DNA of 64,000 bases, taken from positions 28,388,891 to 28,452,890 of the forward strand of contig NC_091127.1 of NCBI RefSeq assembly GCF_040183065.1. The letters are read 5' to 3'. This DNA comes from Periplaneta americana (taxonomy: Eukaryota > Arthropoda > Insecta > Blattodea > Blattidae). The position numbers and the translations under genes were made by a program. Below are positions 1 through 10,577 of this stretch, piece by piece (the stretch's first letter is position 1; each line of letters begins with the position of its first letter). Under the pieces are notes generated by a model. It did no database searches. It was not told where the DNA came from and saw nothing but the letters and a program-made list of their open reading frames with translations.

Positions 1-281
1 CATGTGAACAAATATTGAAATATTGCCATTACTGTACATTAATTATTACATTGGTATATGTATTGAAGTATTTCATAAATAAAAAAGAGTGATATTTTTA
101 TTGTTCACAAAAAATAGCCCATAAGAACCCATTATATTTAGGGTGTCAGCAATACCCCGCGCGACTCTTACAAAGTTGGGCGGGACTGCTTAAGTGTTAA
201 ACGTGGTAGTTTATAGAGGTAAAACTTAACCACTCGCGATGGAGAGATTATGTAGAATTTATCAGGGTTAACTTCTAATAA

Positions 282-344
<63 letters not shown>
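282..344. repeat. (TAA)n microsatellite
   Basis: About 21 uninterrupted TAA units. The poly-isoleucine reading frame over it is a by-product of the repeat. In this window similar TAA/ATT runs are the 3' tails of jockey/CR1-like LINEs, but I see no LINE body attached here. Confidence 0.97.
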
Positions 345-345
<1 letters not shown>

Positions 346-1300
346 CCATAGGGCACGATTCGATGTTCTTGATGAAATAAAAGACGAAATTATATATTGG
401 ATTATTTAAACAGAAACCAATGTCATATTGACGTTATTGTGGAAAAAGGGGATTCTTTTGAAGAATTCGGGGATATGAAATTAAAGATTTCTTCTGTCCA
501 AAGAAACCGTGTGATGGTTATTGAATGAAATGTATGAAAGTTTGGAATTTACTAATAATCGAAATAATCTCGTCTCATCTATGAATAAATATTAACTAGG
601 TTAAGACCGTACAATACAGGAAAATTTAACATTATGATTAGTGTTATGTCTAACATTCATCGTACCTTGGCACCGGTACAATAATAGGGGGTCGCAAACT
701 GAAGTCTAGAGGTCCATTAACAATGAAAATTAAACATAACCTAACATAAACACAGATGTTTGCCGTCAAGTTATCAAATCGGATCATTCACAATGATTCA
801 CATAAACACTGACATTAACATTACCGTTCGACGTTAACATGAAAGTTTTCGAACTCCAAACTTTCATGCTTATGCTTACATGTTTTGCAAACAGAACTCA
901 ATCGTGGAACGCTGATGTATACGACAGAATATGGGGAAATGGCGTCGTTGTTATGTTTCCATGGTTACCAAGTATCTTTGCAGTTATGTTTATGTCCCCA
1001 TCATTGATGATGTGATTTTACCGTAACGTTTACATTCTTAAGTTAACGCTTACGTTATGTTTAATTTTAATTGTGAATGGGCCTTAGCCCACAAAATGTT
1101 TGGGAACCACTGCTTTGCTGTATTTCTTATGTGTGTCTATCCATCTGTTTTGAGTTCTGTTAATGAATTATATACGTCTTGATTACACAAATGTTAACAC
1201 GAATTTATATGTGTGAACTTTGGAATTCTGTGTAGTAATCCTTTCCAAACAATTTAGTGCACCTGAAACATTTCTGCTTCCTTTAATATGTTATTGTATA
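345..1300. other. AT-rich spacer, no gene recognised
   Basis: No recognisable coding region, RNA gene or transposon end. The DNA is AT-rich with stops in all frames. It contains loosely repeated words such as TTAACGTTAACATGAAAGTT around 780-1060, which may be a decayed repeat. Confidence 0.6.
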
Positions 1301-2263
1301 CTAGCCGTACCCGTGCGCTCCGCTGCACCCGTTAGAAATAAATATAAAGTAATTACATAATTAAAATAGGACATTTGATCCAGGGAACATTCGTGTTTGA
1401 TAGAAGGATAAATCGTTTATTATGTTACTTAATTTAAATTGTATTTACATAATTAAAATGCGATCATTTTGATCCAGAGACCACTTATTTGGTCATAAAA
1501 ATTATTTTAGGAAATACAGGAAACGAATGTACAGAATAGCCTATCAAGTTTTCTGTGCATAAGAAGCTATTTTAATCTTACCTGTCCTCGATTCACTCAG
1601 AAATTACTGTAATAACATTATAGCATTATGTCCATCTAGAGAAACTACACTTTCCAATGGTGAAATAATAATTAATTATACAAATCGGTTAATTTAGCTT
1701 CCGATATTACTTCATACAAATACAGAAACATTATCTATAGACTATCTTTCACAGCTTTCGATTGTTGCTGTCCAAGGCCCCTTATAGACGAAGTCATTTG
1801 TTTTTTAATTCATTACACGGCCTTAGATGGCAGTTATTTTAATTTTAAAACTCATTTATCTCATTAAATATCAGTCCTATCAAAATTTTTTAAAGAATAA
1901 AACTTATCGAAAATTATTTTTAAAGAAACGTTTGTTATGTAACATTTTTCATAAAAATCAATAATAAGCGAGATATTTCGATTTATTTAATTCAGGCCCC
2001 CTTATAACCCCCGTTTTAAATAATGTATTTTGAATGCCATATAGCCTAAAATCTAAGTTACAACGAACTTAATTTATATTCCAATTTTCATCGAAATCCG
2101 TTCAGCCATTATAGCGTGAAAAGGTAACAGATAGACAGACAAAAATTTCAAAAAAGCGATTTTCGGTTTCAGGGTGATTAATTATATATGTTAGGACCAA
2201 TTATTTTTGGAAAATCGAAAATTACCAGAAAAATTTCGGCTACAGATTTATTATTAGTATAGA
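1301..2263 (-). mobile_element. Non-autonomous Helitron, copy 1
   Basis: Read on the minus strand the element begins TCTATACTAATAATAAATCT and ends GGGTACGGCTAG. It sits between an A and a T, leaving no target duplication. TC start, CTRR end and insertion between A and T are the known rules for Helitrons, and a short palindrome (GTGC, 8-nt loop, GCAC) lies eight bases before the terminal CTAG. Four copies in this window share both ends exactly. No Rep/helicase frame is present, so it is non-autonomous. Length 963 bp. Its internal segment around 1490-1600 matches the copy at 61323 and not the other two. An alternative reading is a LINE 3'-end relic, but the constant A/T flanks at all four loci favour Helitron. 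Confidence 0.78.
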
Positions 2264-2924
2264 TATCATTTTTAATATTAAATGTGATTTTTACATAGAG
2301 ATAAGAATATTTGTTGCCAATTCACAGTATAGGCCTGGTCATTGTTTAATTCTGTTGAAGTGCACAAGATTATGAAACAAAATTGAATTTTCAACCGTGT
2401 ATTGAGGTTTCCAGCCTCTCAAATTTCGATTCTACTAAGTTAAATCGTCCCATGTAACTAAATACTCGAGACAATTAGTGCTGGTTAGATGTCTCACTTC
2501 ATCTGTATTACGCACTTATGAAGACACCGATATGCATTTTTGTGAACTAAGAGTAATAAAATAAAATTCACAAGCTAAAAAAAAGTGTCTATGTATTTAT
2601 CGACGCATATCGGACCATCTAGGACATTAATACACGTTCTTCTTCAGAATCCATCTGAAATAAATGGCGGCCTTTTAAATCATTCCACCTCTGACAGTTC
2701 CGGAGCGTGCATTCTTTTTTATCGAGAGAATAACTCATTTTAACAATAGTAACTACGTCTAAGAGAAGTCACTGGACAGTACAATGAACACGATAACTCA
2801 ACATTTATCAGATTGCGATCATCTTCTGGCTTAGAAAGATGATTTCCTGACCAACGAAATAGATGAACACAATTACTCAACGCTGCATAGAAAGTAATTT
2901 ATGTATTAATTATTTGAATAATTT
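2264..2924. other. AT-rich spacer, no gene recognised
   Basis: Stops in all frames and no transposon ends that I could pair. Nothing supportable seen. Confidence 0.5.
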
Positions 2925-3235
2925 CAAGGGAAAAATTGTTCCGGGGCCGCGTATCGATCCCAGGACCTCTGGTTGAACGTACCAGCGCTCTACCACTGAG
3001 CTACCCGGGAACTCCACCCGACACCGTCTCAACTTTTCCCTTTATATCCACACAACTCGCGTGGGCTGACGAAACGCCAGAGACCCACAACGAGTGCACA
3101 CAATCTCTGTGTGACTTGGAATTGTGGTTTTCTGTTAACGTACACAGTAACGTATATATTATGCAAATCTAGTCTTTCAGGTAAAGCTCCCTGTAAAGCA
3201 GATTTGAATAATTTCAAGGGAAAAATTGTTCCGGG
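2925..3235 (-). mobile_element. tRNA-derived SINE (family D), minus copy of a palindromic pair
   Basis: The minus strand reads through a tRNA-like head at about 2943-3016: an A-box-like TAGCTCAGTGGTAGAGC, an anticodon-like stem CTGGT/ACCAG and a B-box-like GGGATCGATAC. The body ends in the segment GGAACAATTTTTCCCTTGAA and then a stretch ending AGACTAGATTTGCATAA. A second unit follows head to head on the plus strand, so the locus is a large inverted repeat. The head resembles a tRNA-Asn-like anticodon loop, but it is embedded in a repeat and is not a functional tRNA gene. Confidence 0.7.
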
Positions 3236-3445
3236 GCCCACGCGAGTTGTGTGGATATAAAGGGAAAAGTTGGGACGGTGTCGGGTGGAGTTCCCGGGTA
3301 GCTCAGTGGTAGAGCGCTGGTACGTTCAACCAGAGGTCCCGGGATCGATACCCGGCCCGGAACAATTTTTCCCTTGAAATTATTCAAATCTGCTTTACAG
3401 GGAGCTTTATCTGAAAGACTAGATTTGCATAATATATTAATTATT
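3207..3445 (+). mobile_element. tRNA-derived SINE (family D), plus copy of a palindromic pair
   Basis: The tRNA-like head is at 3293-3361: TAGCTCAGTGGTAGAGC (A box), perfect 5-bp anticodon stem CTGGT/ACCAG, and GGGATCGATACCC (B box). Body and 3' segment match the minus copy just upstream and the pair at 40.7-41.1 kb. The GGGCCC junction near 3235 joins the two units, so the first unit's right end and this unit's left end overlap. Confidence 0.72.
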
Positions 3446-3837
3446 GTTAGTCACCATTGTCGTCATCATCATAATAATCTTGATTGTTCCGGACTCTTAT
3501 TCAGAATCATTGCTTAAAACATTTTGTAACATACACAAGAATGGTCTTTTGGTAGTTATATCTTGGTCAACGATAAGTAGACCTAAATATTTTGAATATC
3601 GGTATATGTTTTGTGATTTATATAATAGCGCATACTGTGACATGCCTTTGGACAGAAAACTGAATGAAAGGAATTTTAAAGGCATGTTATAGATCTATAG
3701 ATTCCGATAAGCTAAGATATAGGAATTAAATTAATATTATGTATTTGCCGTCTTAGCTTATCAAATGCTAAGTGAAAATTTATTCACTAAGTTAGCATAA
3801 TTTGTAAGACGATATTACATCCATGAATGTTTTCGGC

Positions 3838-4280
3838 AATGATGATACTGTTTTATTTTTTAGTGGAAAAACTTGGACTGATGCTTATTGTAATGCAAAT
3901 TTCTGGCTTAAAAAAATAAAATATGGTTCGATTTAAATTCACTTGTAATTAATAAAGATAAAACAATAGCTATCCTGTTTTCTTTAAATAATAAAGGTAA
4001 TAAATCAATTTCATCTACAATAAAAATTAAAATAGATAATTTTGATTGTTCCGATATAAATTGCAATTGTTCAGTTATTAATGAAGTTAAGGAGGTTAAA
4101 TACATAGGTATAATTATTGATAATCATTTAAAATGGAAGAATCATATTCATTATATTTGTAATAAATTACGTAAAACATTATATTACTTTGTTGTTCTAA
4201 GAAATATTTTGTCAATTAACGGTTTACGTATAATTTATTTAGCATTATTTCAATCTATATTTATGTATGGTTCTTACGCG
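3838..4280 (+). pseudogene. Old LINE reverse transcriptase, first fragment
   Basis: Translation gives an eroded polymerase core NDDTVLFFSGKTW (the usual F/YADD has become NDD). After one frameshift near 3925 it continues with VKYIGIIIDNHLKWKNHI and a thumb-like region ending FQSIFMYG. These are the motif C and thumb landmarks of jockey/CR1-type non-LTR retrotransposons. The same protein continues at 4389-4558 and 5360-5580, so this is one element broken by two later insertions. Stops and the frameshift make it non-functional. The 5' end is missing upstream of motif C. Confidence 0.72.
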
Positions 4281-4388
4281 GAGTAGCTCACCGCGTGAGA
4301 CAAATAGAGCTCTCCCTCTATAGGAGGAGGCCTTTGCCCTTAACGGGACATTTTTAGGCTAATCATTTCATTTCATCATTTCATTATA
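4281..4388 (+). mobile_element. Short SINE with RTE-like tail, inserted in the old LINE
   Basis: A head with GTAGCTCACCGCGTGAGAC is followed by AGGAGGCCTTTGCCC, GGGACATTTTTAGGC and TCATT repeats. That tail resembles the 3' end of RTE-clade LINEs found in many insects (recalled, not searched). It interrupts the LINE frame: FMYG lies just before and IGWGGTYKSNLYPLIL just after. A clear target duplication was not found. Confidence 0.55.
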
Positions 4389-4558
4389 GGTTGGGGTGGA
4401 ACTTATAAATCCAACCTATATCCGTTAATTTTACTACAGAAAAAAGTACTAACAATTTGTTTAAAAAAAAAGCGGAAAAATTACCCAACTGAATTGTTGT
4501 TTAAACATTTCAAAGTTTTCAACATTAAACAAATTTATTATTTTATTGTATTAAAATA
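4389..4558 (+). pseudogene. Old LINE reverse transcriptase, middle fragment
   Basis: Frame reads IGWGGTYKSNLYPLILLQKK, then a lysine-rich stretch and FKVFNIKQIYYFIVLKY. This is the post-polymerase region typical of CR1/jockey-like LINEs, continuing from the piece before the SINE. The last 15 bases are the target site of the younger LINE that follows. Confidence 0.68.
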
Positions 4559-5344
4559 CGGAAATTTTACTTGAAGCAAGTAGAGCGATCGGTTTGGAAG
4601 TAAATCCCGAAAAGACAAAGTATATGATTATGTCTCGTGACCAGAATATTGTACGAAATGGAAATATAAAAATTGGAGATTTATCCTTCGAAGAGGTGGA
4701 AAAATTCAAATATCTTGGAGCAACAGTAACAAATATAAATGACACTCGGGAGGAAATTAAACGCAGAATAAATATGGGAAATGCGTGTTATTATTCGGTT
4801 GAGAAGCTCTTATCATCCAGTCTGCTGTCCAAAAATCTGAAAGTTAGAATTTATAAAACAGTTATATTACCGGTTGTTCTGTATGGTTGTAAAACTTGGA
4901 CTCTCACTCTGAGAGAGGAACATAGGTTAAGGGTGTTTGAGAATAAGGTGCTTAGGAAAATATTTGGGGCTAAGCGGGATGAAGTTACAGGAGAATGGAG
5001 AAAGTTACACAACACAGAACTGCACGCATTGTATTCTTCACCTGACATAATTAGGAACATTAAATCCAGACGTTTGAGATGGGCAGGGCATGTAGCACGT
5101 ATGGGCGAATCCAGAAATGCATATAGAGTGTTAGTTGGGAGACCGGAGGGAAAAAGACCTTTAGGAAGGCCGAGACGTAGATGGGAGGATAATATTAAAA
5201 TGGATTTGAGGGAGGTGGGGTATGATGATAGAGACTGGATTAATCTTGCACAGGATAGGGACCGATGGCGGGCTTATGTGAGGGCGGCAATGAACCTTCG
5301 GATTCCTTAAAAGCCATTTGTAAGTAAGTAAGTAAGTAAGTAAG
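4559..5344 (+). mobile_element. 5'-truncated GTAA-tailed LINE (family P) with 15-bp target duplication
   Basis: The insert is flanked by a perfect direct repeat TATTGTATTAAAATA at 4544-4558 and 5345-5359. It begins inside the reverse transcriptase just after motif C and ends in a run of GTAA units, the family's 3' tail. Truncation at the 5' end, simple-repeat tail and target duplication are the hallmarks of target-primed reverse transcription. The empty-site frame of the old LINE rejoins exactly across it, so the order of events is certain. Confidence 0.93.
4594..5310 (+). pseudogene. LINE family P reverse transcriptase C-terminal part (uninterrupted, 5'-truncated)
   Basis: A 238-residue open frame whose first codon is TTG; the frame is actually open from the element's 5' edge at 4559. 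It covers the region after the YADD box: [27 protein letters not shown], the thumb with [11 protein letters not shown], and the C-terminal block with [28 protein letters not shown] and AYVRAAMNLR. It is the best preserved copy of this domain in the window. The catalytic palm is missing, so it cannot work as a polymerase. The GHVxRM and GRPxxRW landmarks are typical of RTE/craTA-like insect LINEs. Confidence 0.85.
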
Positions 5345-5775
5345 TATTGTATTAAAATATTTTCACAGAAATCTTAATAACCTTGAAAGGTATATACATA
5401 AATATAGAACTAAAAGTATGAATTCTCTGCGTTTGTCTGAACCTTAACGTAAAACCAATGCAGCTTTTTATCATAGCATACGTCAAGGTCCCAAATTATT
5501 ATTTTATTCTAATATTATTTTAACCACGAATCCTCTCCAAATTAATAAAAAGAATATATAAAAAATTGTATTGGATTTATAGTTTGGGTTTAAACATATT
5601 AAACACTTTTTAATCTGTATTCACTCTCAATTTTAATTTTATTTTTGTCTGTATTGGAATCCCCTCCTGAGCACGAGTCTTACTCATTCAGGAGTGGGCT
5701 AGTTTATCTTACATTGTATTAACTTGTATTCATTTCAAACTTACTAGCAATAAAGTAGACAGACATGTAGACAGA
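5345..5775 (+). pseudogene. Old LINE, C-terminal end and 3' UTR
   Basis: The frame resumes with VLKYFHRNLNNLERYIHKYR, then MNSLRLSEP and degenerates. It is followed by a 3' UTR with CTGAGCACGAGTCTTACTCA, GGAGTGGGCTAGTTTA, AATAAAG and an AGACAGAC tail. This completes the element that starts at 3838. Confidence 0.65.
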
Positions 5776-6104
5776 CAGACTTCTCATCTTCAGATCATTG
5801 AGAGTGAATGTTTACAATGTACGAACACTTTACAATGTTACAGTACGAACAATATCATGGTTAAAATTAGTACACATAAAAGAGTTAAAATATATAAAAT
5901 AATTTGTGCTAATTACTAAATTATTTAAAATGTAACAATAAAACAACGAAGAAAATTACTGTGTGGTATCAGAATTGGTATTGCTTTTAGCTGTTTTCGT
6001 GGTACCATTTGTTGAATCTTGTGACTAAAGTTAGTGATACGTTCTTCCACAAGGAAGATAGTTACATGTTGTGTGGTTCAACCAGGCCATATGTGAATAT
6101 TATT

Positions 6105-6173
6105 TTGGAAGCTGCGTGGTTATGTCGTGGAGTCCGGCCGTTTCACTCCACGACATAACCACGCAGCTTCCAA
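6105..6173. repeat. Perfect 29-bp hairpin
   Basis: Arms 6105-6133 and 6145-6173 are exact reverse complements with an 11-base GC-rich spacer. Perfect identity over 29 bp implies a recent inverted duplication or a conserved structure. I see no transposon ends around it. Confidence 0.95.
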
Positions 6174-6620
6174 CTATACAGGTGCCATGCCGGTCTTACG
6201 GTTGATCAGATGGAAACAAAAGCACGTGTTGCTACTCGCTTATACTGGCAGAATAATTGAAGACCTCGGTGTAAAAACCGGTCGAGTCCAGAAATGAAAA
6301 TTTTATAGGTGATAAAAATCTTTCCACAAAAATTGAATGTGCATTAATTTCAAACCCATTTTTGCACAATAATTGAAGGAAATTAGTGTTTTTGTGTGGT
6401 TACCAATATTTTGGTTAGTTCTTTTTCCTTCATAGAATTTTTTCTCAATGGTGGACTTGAATGTTTTTTGTACCGAAAATAAAACAGATTTATTTGCCAT
6501 GTTTGAATTTTTTTCTTTACTTCTTGTTTGAAAACAAATCCATGAAACTTATTTCTATCTCAGGTGAGTTCCCGTTGATGACCAATCAATGCATATATAC
6601 TATATGTAATAGACTATATA

Positions 6621-7599
6621 CAGGGACATCACTTTATTTTTACCAACATTTTTAACATTAACCTGACTATACTCGGAAACACTGTTGCTCCCTTCCATTA
6701 CAGGAGTTTGATGTTACTAGTGCAATATGTAAACAAATCATTTTACTAGGTATAGGAGGAGAGAAAAGTAGTCTATCCATTTATGCTGTAGGGAAATACG
6801 ATATTACGATTTTCAGTTTGATTATCACTTTTACGGAATTTATCAAAATACAGTAGAGTAGTAACATTTTTTTTTTCTAAAAACTCAACTTTTCAGGCGG
6901 CTATGTTCGTTATGTAATGTCTACTTTATTTAGCATATTAATTATTGATGCTAACATACAATATAGAGAGTGCATTTAAATTGAGGGGCTCATAAGTAAA
7001 GGGCTGTAAGTGCACTTAAGTTACTTTTGAGAAAATGGGGGTTGAATATTTAAGCTTTCGTAAAACCGGTGAAATTTGTATTTAAATTTTAATGTGTGAT
7101 GCGATTAAAATATCCCTTTGCCACTAAAATTTTAGATACTTTAGCTTACACTGGATGCACTTAACTCATGTTATTACAAATGTCACTAGCATTCCTTTGC
7201 TTCTAGCCACCTCAATTCAAAATAAACTAATCTGAATTTTTAAACAAGTTGCTGAAAATGGTTGCCGTTCATTACAATGCAGGCTTCAATTCTTTACGCA
7301 TATTATTAAAAACATTTTGAATCATATCCTCTGAAATTGAATTTATCGTTTCTTCAATATAATTTTTTAGTACGATATTATTAATATAGGTTCTTCCTTC
7401 TATAGAAAACGCAACCATATTTCTGAAACACACTATACACTGTAGTGTTTACTTCACTGCTTGAAGACTTCGAACGCAACAGCGGCCGTAAGTTTGTGTG
7501 TCTGACGGGAGCAAGGACATTAGTGAAGGGGTGGGAGTGAAGTACATTCAGGAATGCAGGTACAATAAAAATACAAGTAAAAATAAAATGACGTCCCCG
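6621..7599. mobile_element. Non-autonomous TA-flanked DNA transposon, copy 1
   Basis: Termini CAGGGACATCACTTTATTTT and the inverted partner GTAAAAATAAAATGACGTCCCCG are flanked by TA on each side (6619-6620 and 7600-7601). TA target duplication with a CAG-start inverted repeat fits the IS630-Tc1-mariner/pogo group. The 979-bp body is closely similar, in opposite orientation, to 29634-30604. Reading on the plus strand near 29.8-29.96 kb suggests both carry only the tail of a transposase, so they are internal-deletion derivatives. Confidence 0.85.
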
Positions 7600-7699
7600 T
7601 ATAATATATATCTATATTTTTTTAAACGATTATTATTGTACTATATTTTAAAGCTTAAAGCGTTTAGTGCAGCCAATAAGAGTAAGCTTATAATAGTTT

Positions 7700-7925
7700 T
7701 TTTTTTAACTTGGTTATTAAACGACGCCGTATGAACTACTGGGTTATTTAGCTTCGATGAAATTGGTGATAGCGAGATGGTATTTGGCGAGGTGAGGCTG
7801 AGGATTCGCCACAGATTGACATTCCCCTTACAGATTAGGAAAATCTTGGAAAAACCCAACCAAATAATCAGCTCAAGCGGGAATCGAACCAGCGCCCAGG
7901 CAAACGCGCTACTAGTATCTGATCT
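7700..7925 (-). mobile_element. tRNA-derived SINE, family B, minus copy
   Basis: On the minus strand: a tRNA-like head with GTAGCGCGTTTGCCTGGGC and a B box GGTTCGATTCCC, then a body with TCAGCCTCACCTCGCCAAAT, then the tail GGCGTCGTTTAATAACCAAG and an A run (T run at 7700-7709 on plus). A plus copy is at 30795-31045. Confidence 0.8.
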
Positions 7926-7947
7926 TAGGGATCAAAGTTGTAGTTAA

Positions 7948-8193
7948 TTTATTTTATTTTATTTTAGTAGGTTATTTTACGACGCTTTATCAGCATCTTA
8001 CTTTATTTAGCGTCTGAATGAGAAGAACGTGATAATGCCGGTGAATGAGTCCGGGGTCCAGCACCGAAAGTTACCCCGCATTTGCTCATATTGGGTTGAG
8101 GGAAAACCCCAGAAAAAACCTCAAACAGTTAACTTGCCCCAACCGGGAATCTAACCCGTTTCACCTGGTTTCGCGGCCACAGGTGTGGATAGC
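7948..8193 (-). mobile_element. tRNA-derived SINE, family A, copy 1
   Basis: Flanked by TGTAGTTAA at 7939-7947 and 8194-8202. The minus strand starts with CCACACCTGTGG, has a degraded B box, a body with GTTGAGG...CTTTCGGTGCTGGACC...CATTATCAC, and a tail GCGTCGTAAAATAACC with an A-rich end. The head is degraded compared with the copy at 54946. Confidence 0.88.
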
Positions 8194-8617
8194 TGTAGTT
8201 AAAATTGGTACTGAAATATAAGACTGTGGGGAAAGAATATTAATCTATCTTCCAAATTACGGGAAGATGTCTGTTTTTTTATGCAAATCAGTGAAAAACT
8301 AAGATCTAGAGAAGACCTGCTTAAAAATTCACTCTTATAAAAAAAACTGTAATTTAGTATGTAAATAGAATCAGTACCGGTTTTCTAATTCTTTAAATTG
8401 TGTAAAGCCAGCATAAGAGAATGGCCATCTAGGTAACGTAAAAATTATTTTTTTTTTCCTATGCCGGCATGTCCAGTTCGATTAATTAAAATGTGTCTCA
8501 GTGAAACATACAGCAGAGTCCGTATAGGTCAATTTCTGTCAGATACGTTTCCAATTCACTGTGGGCTAAAGCAAGGAGATGCACTATAACCTTTACTTTT
8601 TAACTTTGCTCTAGAGT

Positions 8618-9157
8618 ATGCCATTAGGAAAGTCCAGGATAAACAGACAGGGTTTGGAATTGAACGGGTTACATCAGCTGCTTGTCTATGCAGATGACGT
8701 GAATATGTTAGGAGAAAATCCACAAACGATTAGGGAAAATACGGGAATTTTACTTGAAACAAGTAAAGCAATAGATTTGGAAGTAAATCCCGAAAAGACA
8801 AAGTATATGATTATGTCTCGTGATCAGAATATTGTACGAAATGGAAATATAAAAATTGGAAATTTATCTTTTGAAGAGGTGGAGAAGTTCAAATATCTTG
8901 GAGCAACAGTAACAAATATAAATGATACTCGGGAGAAAATTAAACACAGAATAGGTATGGGAAATGCCTGTTATTATTCGGTTGAGAAGCTTTTATCATC
9001 CAGTCTGCTGTCAAAAAATCTGAAAGTTAGAATTTATAAAGCAGTTACATTACCGGTTGTTCTTTATGGTTGTGAGACTTGGACTCTCACTTTGAGAGAG
9101 GAACATAGGTTAAGGGTGTTTGAGAATAAGGTGCTTAGGAAAATATTTGGGGGCTAA
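8618..9157 (+). pseudogene. LINE family P reverse transcriptase, palm motif C to thumb
   Basis: The 179-residue frame holds [20 protein letters not shown] (motif C with intact YADD), [27 protein letters not shown] and [11 protein letters not shown]. It ends at KIFGG, where an extra G shifts the frame. The first nine or so codons of the open frame are out of frame with the true upstream protein (the palm motif GLKQGDAL is read in another frame), so the frame start is an artefact. Confidence 0.85.
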
Positions 9158-9212
9158 GAGGGATGAAGTTACAGGAGAATGAAGAAAGTTACACGGCACA
9201 TAACTGCACTCA

Positions 9213-9494
9213 TTGTATTCTTCACCTGACATAATTAGGAACATTAAATCCAGACGTTTGAGATGGGCAGGGCATGTAGAACGTATGGGCGTATTCAGAA
9301 ATGCATATAGAGTGTTAGTTGGGAGACCGGAGGGAAAAAGACCTTTGAGGAGGCCGAGACGTAGGTGGGAAGATAATATTAAAATGGATTTGAGAGAGGT
9401 GGGATATGATGGTAGGGACTGGATTAATCTTGCTCAGAATAGGGATCAATGGCGGGCTTATGTGAGGGCGGCAATGAACCTCCGGGTTCCTTAA
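9213..9494 (+). pseudogene. LINE family P C-terminal block after the frameshift
   Basis: Continues the 8618 frame in a new register: [45 protein letters not shown] and AYVRAAMNLRVP followed by stop and the GTAA tail. Only the one-base insertion near 9150 separates it from the upstream part. Confidence 0.85.
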
Positions 9495-9515
9495 AACCAG
9501 TAAGTAAGTATATCG

Positions 9516-10197
9516 GTATTTCGCTGAAAATTGTGAAAAACTTCTGGTAACCTTACTCTACATCCCGCCCCCCAAATTTTGAAAAAGTAATTTAATTACA
9601 CCCTGTATTTGTAAATCATAAAAATGACCAAATGGACTGAACTAGTTTTTAGATCACACTTCTCAATTGTCTGCTCGAAGCCTGAATACTCAGCGTAGCC
9701 AACTGGTGTGAGTTGGGAATACGCCTAGTTGGGTGTCAGTGTGAAAACATACTCGGGCGTAGCGTTAAGAGTTCGCGCTCCTGTTCAAGACAACGTTATA
9801 GTTAAATCATTAACCCAAGCAGCTAAGCTGCTAGTCTGTTCTGTCGGGTGTGTTACGCCAAGATAACTCTGGCTACAGGACAAAGATAATTCCGTGCAGT
9901 ACTGTAGATGTTAAGAGTTCAACATGAGTGTAAACACCATGAAAACTTGAAATGTCACATTGTATCACATAGTATATACCTTAATCAGTTATGTAATTTC
10001 AAAACAAAAAATAATTTAATTGGTAAATGTATTTGATAAATATCGTCCCTGTAACTGTGCACTCTGTAATGGTTGCAATTAAACGTTCATGCCTCAGACT
10101 ATGACAGAACTAGAGCAGTTACCTCTTCGAGTGGAATCTTACTGCTGATAAGAATGTGTCTAGTGGAGAATATTTTTTTAAATTCGTAGGTAGTGCA
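9516..10197. other. Spacer, no gene recognised
   Basis: The first part contains TTACACCCTGTA near 9595, a word resembling a mariner terminal repeat, but no inverted partner was found nearby. The GC-richer part 9660-9960 has no recognisable frame. Confidence 0.45.
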
Positions 10198-10320
10198 ATG
10201 GGTGTTCGAGAATAAGGTGCTTAGGAAAATATTTGGGGCTAAAAGGGACGAAGTAATAGGAGAACGGAGAAAGTTACACAACACAGAACTGCACGCATTC
10301 TATTCTTCACCTAACATAAT

Positions 10321-10577
10321 TACTTACTTACAAATGGCTTTAAGGAACACGCAGGTTCATTGCCGCGCTCGCATAAGCCCGCCATCGGTCCCTATCCTGA
10401 TCAAGATTAATCCAGTTTCTATCATCATATCCCACCTCCCTCAAATCAATTTTAATATTACCTTACCATCTATGTCTCGGCCTCCCCAAAGGTCTTTTTC
10501 CCTCCGGTCTCCCAACTAACACTCCATATGCATTTCTGGATTCGCCCAGACGTGCTACATGCCCTGCCCATCTCAAA
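10321..10577 (-). pseudogene. LINE family P 3' piece inside tandem unit 1
   Basis: On the minus strand it reads from the GHVARM region to the tail: [19 protein letters not shown], then a PRRRW-like block, MNLRVP-like end and GTAAGTA. It abuts, tail first, the plus-strand piece at 10199-10320. Confidence 0.75.

Larger units (their letters stand above)
8460..9515 (+). mobile_element. GTAA-tailed LINE (family P), copy 2
   Basis: Longer than the 4559 copy: it starts in the palm, with LIKMCLSETYSRVRIGQFLS, then GLKQGDAL and NFALEYAI, and ends in GTAAGTA. Damage includes a stop in the [11 protein letters not shown] motif at about 8587, a frameshift in the segment before YADD, and an extra G near 9150. 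Confidence 0.9.

Noticed and set aside
168-356. Poly-isoleucine open frame
   Set aside because: Product of the TAA microsatellite; no coding features.
3293-3361. Candidate tRNA gene (Asn-like anticodon)
   Set aside because: No paired acceptor stem, position 33 is not T, and the same sequence is embedded in a dispersed repeat.
3444-3692. 82-residue frame with hydrophobic start, possible secreted protein
   Set aside because: Overlaps an equally long antisense frame, no family resemblance, sits between SINE and LINE relics; likely chance.
9595-9606. TTACACCCTGTA as a mariner end
   Set aside because: No inverted partner within 1.5 kb and no coding remnant.
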